64,000 nucleotides of DNA from assembly GCA_900541875.1 (NCBI GenBank), contig UQLF01000001.1:62001-126000 (forward strand), given 5' to 3'. Below the pieces are notes generated by a model. It made no database searches. It had not been told where the DNA came from and saw only the letters and a list, made by a program, of their open reading frames with translations. Origin of the DNA: an uncultured Collinsella sp. Its GTDB lineage: Bacteria > Actinomycetota > Coriobacteriia > Coriobacteriales > Coriobacteriaceae. Made by a program: the position numbers and the translations under genes. Every line of letters begins with the position of its first letter. Position 1 is the stretch's first letter. Below, piece by piece: positions 54,258 to 61,385 of the stretch.

Positions 54258-54874
54258 TCCGCGTCCTTATAGTCGAAGACCAGGCCATCCTGCGCGAGAG
54301 CCTGGCGCGCTCCGTTGGCGACCAGCCCGATATGACCGTTGTTTCCGCCATTGCTGATGCTTCCGAGGCCTTGGGTGTCGCGCTCAAGGAGCGCCCGGAC
54401 ATGATACTGATGGACGTATGTACCGAGCATGATTCCAACGGCATCGTGGCGGCGGCGCGCATCAAAGAACAACTGCCCGAGTGCCGCGTCATCATCATGA
54501 CGGGTATGCCCGAAATCACCTTTGTGGACCAGGCGCGCGAGGCGGGCGTCGACAGCTTTGTGTACAAGAACGTCGGTATCGACGAGCTATTCGCCGTGAT
54601 GCGCTCCACGCTGGCGGGTTACTGCACGTTTCCCAAGCCGCCCGAGAGCATCTTCTCGGGCACGGCGGCCCTCGACGATGTCGAGCTGTCGATCTTGCGC
54701 CTTGCCTGCGAGGGTAAAAGCCGCCGCGAGATCGCGGCCGAGCTGTTTATGAGCGAGGGCACCATCAAACGCCGCATCTCGGAGATTCTCAATAAGACCG
54801 GCTACGACAACATCATGCGCTTGGCCGTGCGCGCAGTAACGGAGGGCAGCATCGTTCCCAACATGGAGCGCTAG
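54254..54874 (+). CDS. NarL/LuxR-type response regulator
   Basis: A 206-residue regulator with the receiver Asp in ILMDVCTE (about residue 54), a conserved K in SFVYKN, and a C-terminal LuxR helix-turn-helix (LRLACEGKSRREIAAELFMSEGTIKRRISEILNK split across the helix pair). Its target is not known. It ends a three-gene operon and is followed by a strong hairpin. Confidence 0.9.
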   Translation: MIRVLIVEDQAILRESLARSVGDQPDMTVVSAIADASEALGVALKERPDMILMDVCTEHDSNGIVAAARIKEQLPECRVIIMTGMPEITFVDQAREAGVDSFVYKNVGIDELFAVMRSTLAGYCTFPKPPESIFSGTAALDDVELSILRLACEGKSRREIAAELFMSEGTIKRRISEILNKTGYDNIMRLAVRAVTEGSIVPNMER

Positions 54875-54900
54875 CGCTCGTTACGCATCGGCATAAAGCG

Positions 54901-54933
54901 GCGGGGCCGCAGGATCAACTCCTGCGGCCCCGC
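54901..54933. terminator. strong bidirectional hairpin
   Basis: GCGGGGCCGCAGG (54901-54913) pairs with its complement (54921-54933). It separates the response regulator from the convergent lipoprotein gene. Confidence 0.7.
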
Positions 54934-54984
54934 CTGGCAAGTGCGCGGATGTGTCCGCCAATCCGCGGCTGATGTTACGTGCCG

Positions 54985-55827
54985 CTACGCGATGGTCGCG
55001 GTGTAGGAGGCGACGTCCTCATAGGAATCGGTCAGGTAGGCGTCGATGCCGATGGTCGTATTGACGAGGTCGTCAAGGCTGTCAAGCTCGCCGCTCGAGA
55101 ACGTGAATTCCTCGGTGGCGTTGGTGCCGGGCATCAGGTGAGCCGAGAACCAGGGTTCCTTCATGGTGCCGTTGACGTTGGTCTTGCCGGAAGGAGCGTA
55201 GAAGGTCAGGTCCTTGTCGCTCTTGTTGGTGATGTTGACGACAAAGCCGATGTCGCCCCAGTCGTCCTTGAACTTCTCGGTGATGGTGATGGTGCACAGG
55301 TCGTCATCGGCGACGGTGACGGCGGGGGAGATTTCGATGCTCTGGACGTCGTCGTCTTCGACGGCCTCATCGATCTCTTCTTCCTTCTCGGCGTTCTCGC
55401 GATCCTTCTTCACCGTACCGGACAGATCCTTGTCGGACTTCGTAAAGATAAGCTTGTCGCCTTCCACCTCGAGGACGAGCTTGTCGTCCTTGAGCTTCAG
55501 GTCGTGCGACTCATCTTCGGCGGTAATCGTTACGGTGGTGGCGTCCTTGGCCTCCCATTTCAGGTCGGCGATCTCAAGGAACATGTCGAGGACGCCCGTG
55601 CCGTCTTCGTCGAGGATCAGGATACAGTTGAGGCCCCACTCCTTGAGCATATCCATGTACTCATCGGTGAGCTCTTCGCCGTCCAAGGTTCCACCCGAGT
55701 ACTGCCAGCTGCCGACGAAGTTGGCCTTGGGGTCTTTGCCGCCGCCGCTGCAGCCCGTCAGGGCAAAGGCGAGCGCCAGGACGCATGTCAGAAATGCGAG
55801 TACGGACTTTTTGAACGTTGTCTTCAT
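54985..55827 (-). CDS. secreted lipoprotein of unknown function
   Basis: A 280-residue lipoprotein. The signal ends in the lipobox LTGC (Cys near residue 26). Two beta-rich parts are divided by an acidic stretch (EEEIDEAVEDDDVQS). The first part has lipocalin-like repeating strands (ATTVTITAEDE, KLVLEVEGDKLIF), and the second resembles DUF4352/telomeric-repeat-like immunoglobulin folds (VVNITNKSDKDLTFYAPSG). It is the last gene of the minus-strand cluster but has its own likely transcript after the hairpin at 55867. Confidence 0.75.
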   Translation of the reverse strand: MKTTFKKSVLAFLTCVLALAFALTGCSGGGKDPKANFVGSWQYSGGTLDGEELTDEYMDMLKEWGLNCILILDEDGTGVLDMFLEIADLKWEAKDATTVTITAEDESHDLKLKDDKLVLEVEGDKLIFTKSDKDLSGTVKKDRENAEKEEEIDEAVEDDDVQSIEISPAVTVADDDLCTITITEKFKDDWGDIGFVVNITNKSDKDLTFYAPSGKTNVNGTMKEPWFSAHLMPGTNATEEFTFSSGELDSLDDLVNTTIGIDAYLTDSYEDVASYTATIA

Positions 55828-55866
55828 GGTGTCCTCCTTTATCGAACGAAACCCATAGAAGCAAAT

Positions 55867-55888
55867 GCGGGGGTGGCGGAACCCCCGC
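55867..55888 (-). terminator. hairpin between SPFH and lipoprotein genes
   Basis: GCGGGGGT/ACCCCCGC arms with a 6-base loop. On the minus strand it is followed by ATTTGCTT. Confidence 0.5.
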
Positions 55889-55907
55889 CAATTACCAGAT
55901 GGAGGGG

Positions 55908-57149
55908 CTAGGGCCTGGGCGTTCCGCAGTTGCTGCAGAACTTGCCGCCGTTTTCGCTACCGCAGTTGGGGCAGAACCACTTGGCCGGTGCGGGGGCGGG
56001 CGCGGGACTGCCGCACTCGGAGCAGAACTTGCCGGTGTTGGTGGCACCGCAGCTGCAGGTCCACGTGCCGGCCGCGGGTGCGGCGGCGGGGGCCGGTGCG
56101 GGGGCGGGCGCCGGAGCCGGCTGCGGGGCGGCCTGCTGCTGTGCCTGGCCGGCGGCGAACAGCTGGCTGGCATTCATGCCGCCCATGCCACCTGCCATGC
56201 CCATGCCCATAAAGCCGGCCACTGCGCCGTTGGGGTTAGCGGCTGCCGCGCGCATCGCATCGCTCTGGGCGCTGGCGATGTTGGCTGCCGCCATGGTGGG
56301 ATCGCGCATGACCGCGGCTTTCTGCAGGTCCTTGATCATCTGCTCGTCCTCTTGCGAGGCGGCGATGGAGTTGACGCCAAAGCTCACGATCTCGACGCCA
56401 CGCAGGTCACGCCAGTCGGCAGAGAGGACCTCGTTGAGCGCACGGGCGAGCTCGGTGGTGTGGCCGGGGATGGCGCTGTAGCGGATGCCCATCTCCGAAA
56501 TCTTGGCAAAGGCGGGCTGCAGGGCGGTGAGCAGCTCGGACTTAAGCTGGCTGTCGATCTTGTCGCGCGTATAGCTATCGGTCACGTTGCCGCACACGTT
56601 GGTGTAGAACAGCAGCGGGTTGGTGATGCGATACGAATACTCGCCGTTGCAGCGCACGGAGATGTCGACGTCCAGGCCAATGTTGTTATCGACCACGCGG
56701 AAGGGCACGGGCGAGGCGGTGCCGTACTTGTTGCCGATGATCTCCTTGGTGTTGATGAAGTAGACGCGCTGGTCCTTGCCCGCGTCGCCGCCAAAGGTAA
56801 AGCGGCTGCCGATATTGGCGAAGGTCTCCTTGATGGAATCGCCCAGGTTGCCGCTAAAGACGCTCGGCTCGCTGCCGGTATCGAAGACGAACTCACCGGG
56901 CTCCAGCGCGACTTCGATGATCTTGCCGTTTTGCACCACGAGCATGCCCTGGCCGTCGTTGACGGCGATGACCGAGCCGTTGGAGATGACGTTGTCCTCG
57001 CCGCGCGTGTTGGAGCTGCGGCCACCGGTGCGTTTGCTGCCCTTGCAGGCCAAGACGTCAGCAGGCATCGATTCGCAGTAGATAAATTCCTTCCACTGGT
57101 CGGCCATGACGCCGCCGGCAGCTCCCAATCCAGCTTTCAAGAGTCCCAT
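55908..57149 (-). CDS. SPFH-domain protein with double C-terminal zinc ribbon (YdjI-like)
   Basis: A 413-residue protein. Residues about 20-260 form an SPFH/virion core-like domain of the B. subtilis YdjI type, with FEYCESMPADVLA-like start (IYCESMPADVL) and long amphipathic helices. An Ala/Pro/Gly-rich linker follows, then two C-terminal zinc ribbons (CSCGATNTGKFCSECG and CPNCGSENGGKFCSNCG). It would coat or organise the membrane. It is 48 bases behind the zinc-ribbon membrane gene. Confidence 0.82.
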   Translation of the reverse strand: MGLLKAGLGAAGGVMADQWKEFIYCESMPADVLACKGSKRTGGRSSNTRGEDNVISNGSVIAVNDGQGMLVVQNGKIIEVALEPGEFVFDTGSEPSVFSGNLGDSIKETFANIGSRFTFGGDAGKDQRVYFINTKEIIGNKYGTASPVPFRVVDNNIGLDVDISVRCNGEYSYRITNPLLFYTNVCGNVTDSYTRDKIDSQLKSELLTALQPAFAKISEMGIRYSAIPGHTTELARALNEVLSADWRDLRGVEIVSFGVNSIAASQEDEQMIKDLQKAAVMRDPTMAAANIASAQSDAMRAAAANPNGAVAGFMGMGMAGGMGGMNASQLFAAGQAQQQAAPQPAPAPAPAPAPAAAPAAGTWTCSCGATNTGKFCSECGSPAPAPAPAKWFCPNCGSENGGKFCSNCGTPRP

Positions 57150-57197
57150 GGTGATCTTCCTTTCTCGTCAAAGGCCGGGTGGTATTGGTTGGATTGC

Positions 57198-58520
57198 TTA
57201 GTCGTCCTTGTCGTCTTTCATGACAACGGTGGTCTCGGTGTGGCTGAAGATGTCGTGCTTCTCGGTCAGGTCGAGCTCGCCACAATACTCATCGGCATGG
57301 GTTGCTTCGTTGGCCGTCTTGAGCTGGCCTACCAGTAGCACGTCTCCGATAATCACGATGATCAGCGGCGCAATGATGTTGATGAGGATGCCCTCGATAT
57401 CAAAGGTGAGGTAATCCGGATCGAAGGCGTATTCCCCCATAAAGAGAATCTGGGAGAGGATAAATCCGATCACAAAGAACAGCACCGAGGCGATGGCGAG
57501 CTTGGGCTTGGAGCAGGGGAGCTCGCCGACCAAGCGGCCGGTCTGGCCGTTCATGGCAAACAGGTAGCTCTTGCCGTTCCACGAGGTGGAGAGCATCCAG
57601 ACGGGGAACAGGGCGTAGTCGCTGTCTTCCCAGGTGTAGTCGAGCTGCTTGCTTTCGACCGTGGCATCGTCGTATTCGTCGACGACGGTCTCGCGCAGGG
57701 CCGAGATCGTGCTTTCTTCCATACGGCGCTCGGCGCGCGCCTTGCAGGTCTCGCAGTCCTCGTCGTAACGGTTGGCGATGTAGCCGGGCATATAGGCGAC
57801 CGAGAACGGACGCAGCGCGTCGTAGTCAAACGGCTCGATGGCATCCATGTGGCCGTCGGGCATCTTGGATGATCCGTCGACGGGCACGCGCTTAAACGAG
57901 ATATTGCCCTTGCGATAGGCATCGTAGTGGTCGGTGGTCGTGACGGTGCGGTCGGATTCCTCGGTCACGGTCTCGTTGGTCGCGTCAAAGTGCACTTCGC
58001 CGTCAACGCGGGCGCCGTAGAGCCAAAACGGCACGTAGACACCTTGGACCTCGTCGATGTGGTTGCCGGTGACAAAGCTCTTGGGCAGCAAGATCTTGCC
58101 CTTGTAGTGTTCCTTGAGTGCGGCCGTGACGTCGTCGCGCCCGAGCTTAAACGGAATCACCAGGTCGGGCGAGAAGTCGCCAGAGAGCTGGCCGGGCGCC
58201 ACGGCGGAGTTGCCGCAGTACGGGCAGGTGGTGACGGCGACGGTGCCGTCGGACACGAGCTCGGCGCCGCACGACGAGCAGATGTAGCCGGCGTTTTGGG
58301 CGAGCTCCTGCACCGCGTCGTCGGCGACGGGCTTTGGCGTTGCGGCTGCCGCATCGGCTTTGGCGTCGGCCTTGTCCTGGCGCTCGCGATAGAGGGCCTC
58401 GACTTCTTCGACTTCAAAGCGCGAGTCACAGTAGTCGCAGACGAGCTTTTGCTCGGCGCTTGCAAAATGCAAGGGGCCACCGCAGGCAGGGCACTGATAG
58501 TTAACGCTCTCGAAGGCCAT
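57198..58520 (-). CDS. zinc-ribbon membrane protein (YdjG-like)
   Basis: A 440-residue protein with two zinc ribbons near the N-terminus (CPACGG...CDYCD and CSSCGAEL...CPYCG), a beta-rich middle region, a CETCKAR pair, and two C-terminal membrane helices (about 340-405). It resembles YdjG of Bacillus, which recruits a PspA homologue to membranes. Here no PspA gene is adjacent. It overlaps no neighbour and lies 24 bases behind the DUF4428 gene. Confidence 0.72.
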   Translation of the reverse strand: MAFESVNYQCPACGGPLHFASAEQKLVCDYCDSRFEVEEVEALYRERQDKADAKADAAAATPKPVADDAVQELAQNAGYICSSCGAELVSDGTVAVTTCPYCGNSAVAPGQLSGDFSPDLVIPFKLGRDDVTAALKEHYKGKILLPKSFVTGNHIDEVQGVYVPFWLYGARVDGEVHFDATNETVTEESDRTVTTTDHYDAYRKGNISFKRVPVDGSSKMPDGHMDAIEPFDYDALRPFSVAYMPGYIANRYDEDCETCKARAERRMEESTISALRETVVDEYDDATVESKQLDYTWEDSDYALFPVWMLSTSWNGKSYLFAMNGQTGRLVGELPCSKPKLAIASVLFFVIGFILSQILFMGEYAFDPDYLTFDIEGILINIIAPLIIVIIGDVLLVGQLKTANEATHADEYCGELDLTEKHDIFSHTETTVVMKDDKDD

Positions 58521-58544
58521 GATCGGTCCTTTCGCTGCCGGAGG

Positions 58545-59282
58545 CTATGCGCCGATGGCGCCGCCGCAGTATTCGCAGCGCCCACTGGCATCGGGAATGG
58601 TGGTGGCTCCGCAGAAGGGGCAGGTCACCGCGGTCTTGGGGGCCTTGGCGGCCACGACGCTGTCGCGCGTCTCCTGGCGCAGCTGCACCAGCGCGTCGCG
58701 GACCTCGGTTGCCTGGCGCTTGGCCTCGCGGTATTCGATGGAGCCGCGCTGATCGATGGTGGAGTCGTTCACGCGCAGGTTGATCTCGGTAAAGTACGGC
58801 GTGTTGACGTGAATGGTCAGGTTAAAGTCGTAATCCAGGTCGTAGCGCGGCGGGTTGTAGCTCTCGCGCTCGCCGTCCTTGGTCTCGCGATAGATCTCGG
58901 TGCGATGCTCGTCGATATCCATATCGCAGCCGAGTACCTGCGAGAACTCGATGATGTCGGGATTGGCGTCGCGCCAGCGGCTCTGCGAAGTGATGATCAG
59001 CAGGCCCGCGTCCTCATCGAGCATGATATTGGTGCGCCCGGCAGAAAGCGTGCGCGTGGGGTTGAACGAAGACAGGCGCTCGGCGTTGGCCTCGCGGTAG
59101 GCGAGTTGCTCACGGATGTCGTCCGCGGTGCTGGAGCGATAGCCGTGAAAGTAGGGGGAGAGCTTGCCGGCGCACTCTTTGCACAGGTAGCCTTCATTGA
59201 TTTTTGTCTTACCTAGAAGTCCCAGCTCGGTACCGCAAATCGCGCACTCTTTCTTCTCGAACATCTTGTCAAAGAAGCCCAT
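58545..59282 (-). CDS. DUF4428 protein with N- and C-terminal zinc ribbons
   Basis: A 245-residue protein. The N-terminus has the DUF4428 zinc site (ECAICGTEL...YLCKECAGKL, residues 12-40). A middle region resembles a PH-like fold (RTNIMLDEDAGLLII). The C-terminus is another zinc ribbon (CPFCGATT...CEYCGGAIG). The function is unknown. It is the first gene of the cluster. Confidence 0.78.
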   Translation of the reverse strand: MGFFDKMFEKKECAICGTELGLLGKTKINEGYLCKECAGKLSPYFHGYRSSTADDIREQLAYREANAERLSSFNPTRTLSAGRTNIMLDEDAGLLIITSQSRWRDANPDIIEFSQVLGCDMDIDEHRTEIYRETKDGERESYNPPRYDLDYDFNLTIHVNTPYFTEINLRVNDSTIDQRGSIEYREAKRQATEVRDALVQLRQETRDSVVAAKAPKTAVTCPFCGATTIPDASGRCEYCGGAIGA

Positions 59283-59659
59283 GGCTGCCTCCCATCAACT
59301 GGTAGCGTGTGTCACTTTTGATGATGGGGGAGTGCGCGATCCTTCGCGATACCCAGACGGCTCAAGGAGTCTCCACAGCTGGGACACATGGCCCATTTTT
59401 GACTAGTCGCCGGGGACGTTCTTAAACGACTAGTCGCTGGGCGCCACTCATTGGGGACGTACTTAAATGAGTGGTAGTTGGAGACACTCCTTGCCGAGCT
59501 TGAGGCCGCGCGTGTCCCTTCTGGTCCATGAGGCTCAAAACCGCGGTGTGACGTGAACGGCTGGGGTCAAATTTGCAGCATTTCGAGCTCGGCTTCGATA
59601 TTGAGACTGGTTCTTTATTAAAATAGATTTCCAGACAATTGAGCGGCTGGGGGTTAACC
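59283..59659. repeat. intergenic region with two palindromic repeats
   Basis: Elements 59401-59435 (GACTAGTCG/CGACTAGTC) and 59444-59474 (CCACTCATT/AATGAGTGG) share GGGGACGTnCTTAAA loops with other loci. GGGACACATGGCCCATTTTTG precedes them. The rest of the 377 bases holds the promoter region for the plus-strand regulator and no gene. Confidence 0.7.
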
Positions 59660-61204
59660 ATGAGGGACATGGGAGACACAACCGCATATTTGCGTCGAGG
59701 CATTCGGGAGATTATATGCCTGGTGCTGTTCTTCTTCACGTTTTTGGCGTGCGAGTATCTTTTTGATGTGCGCATGGCCGAGTTCGTGTCTCCGAACGAG
59801 GTCGTTATTTATGAGAGCCTTGTCATCGGCGCGAGCGTGATTGGCTTTTTTGTGCGTCCCATTCTGTACTATCGCCGTCCCCATGCCATTGACGCGACGA
59901 GTGACGTCACGGGCGTTTTGCTGGTGGCGGCATTGCTGCTGTTGATTATGGCGGTTCAGGTTGAGGTGGTAATTACCGGCGGTTTGGTGGCGTGCTGCGC
60001 GCTGGGCTACTGCGGATCGACTGCTCATGCAAATTTTGCGAGGCGCTTTGCGCGAACGCCCTGCTTGGCGCGCGCCGCCGCACTTTCTTACGCCATGGGC
60101 GTTCTGGTGCAGGTTCTCAACCACATGGTGGTGCCTGTCGGCATTCCTCAGCAGGCTGTTCTGGTCGTCTGTGCGATCGCGCAGGTGGCGTTGCTCCACG
60201 GTGCCCGACGCGCCAAGCTGCGCGACGAGTCCGATCCCAACTTTGAACCCAGTGCTGCCGGGCTTTCGGTAGATGCTCTGGAATATGGCGCCAAGTGACA
60301 TGACGATCCCGAGGCAAAGGCGGCATTCCGCCGCGCCGTAGTTCGCCTGACCGTGGCGACGGCGTATCTTTCCAGCGTATTCGCCGCTCTCAACGCGGGC
60401 TTCACGACCCTGCATGCTGTCGGAGCCGTCGATTTGGGCGATTGGCCGCGCCTGCTGCTTGTCGTGAGCTCGTTGGTCGCTGGCGCACTATTTGACCTGC
60501 ACGGCCGCTCGTATATGAATATCGGCATGACATGTGCCGCCATACTGTCCACGCTTTCGTTCTTTGTGCTCATCGTCGATGGCAATGGCGGCAACGAGCT
60601 TGCTGCCACGATCATCTTTTATCTGGGCTCGGGCTTCTTTGTGGTGTTCTTTACCACAAAATATGCCGCCGTCTCGCTCTATGCGCGCTGGTCATATTTT
60701 TGGCCGTGCATGGGTCGCGTCGTCAACAACGTGTGCTCGATGTTCGTGACGGCGCCGGCAGTGGCGATTATCTCGAGTCAAAATGTGCTGGCTGCGGTCG
60801 GTGCGGCGCTCGTGATGTTTGTGGGCATTGCGATTACGCTGCTGGGGCAGTTGGGGCAACGGGCCGATGATGCCGCGATGCGGGACGGACTGCCGCTTGC
60901 CACCGACGATCTTGGTGGGGATCTTGCGCCCACATGCTCCGACCCCGAGCCCGTGGAGGCAGCGGAGCTCACGTCCGATGAACGCCTTGATGCCTTCGTC
61001 GCCACCTTTGGGCTTACAGAGCGCGAGCGCGATATTCTTGAGGTCTTGGTCGTTTCGGACCAGAGCGTTCAGGACATCGCCACAACGCTCTTTCTTTCGC
61101 GCTCCACGCTCTATCGCCACATTTCCTCGATCAACAAAAAGGCCGGTACCGCCTCGCGTGTGGCCCTTATCAACTTCTTCTGGTCCTGGACACCCAAGGA
61201 CTAG
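59660..61204 (+). pseudogene. LuxR-type regulator with membrane N-terminus, interrupted by in-frame TGA
   Basis: One open frame of 514 codons carries a single stop, TGA at 60296-60298 (codon 213). The upstream part (212 residues) has about six membrane helices; the downstream part continues, in the same frame, with five or six further helices and a C-terminal LuxR-type helix-turn-helix (LTERERDILEVLVVSDQSVQDIATTLFLSRSTLYRH). The codons just after the stop (HDDPEAKAAFRRAVV) read like ordinary coding sequence. The architecture matches 12-helix LuxR regulators common in Coriobacteriia. GTG at 60353 could start the second part alone. It is probably a recent pseudogene, or possibly read through. 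Confidence 0.75.
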
Positions 61205-61218
61205 CTAACCTCCCAATA

Positions 61219-61285
61219 AGTTGCGGTGGAATAGTCCCTAAATTAAAGTCACGGGGCTTTAAACAGGAACTATTTCACCGCAACT
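61219..61285. repeat. inverted repeat near the end of two convergent genes
   Basis: Arms 61219-61238 and 61266-61285 match at 18 of 20 positions, with an inner TTAAAG/CTTTAA stem. It could act as a bidirectional terminator. Confidence 0.55.
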
Positions 61286-61385
61286 GCTGGGGGGATAGAC
61301 TGCGGCGGCGGCAGAGGCAACGGCAGCGGCGTTGGCAGCTGTGGTAGTGGCAACGGCAGCTGGCAGGGTGTTTTCCGTCTACTTG

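Noticed and set aside
60296..60298. Selenocysteine at the in-frame TGA
   Set aside because: The context is a membrane-regulator linker, not a redox site, and no SECIS-like hairpin was seen right after it.
61286..61385. A small gene in the GGCAACGGCAGC-rich stretch before mgtA
   Set aside because: Simple repetitive sequence without start and ribosome site in a believable frame.
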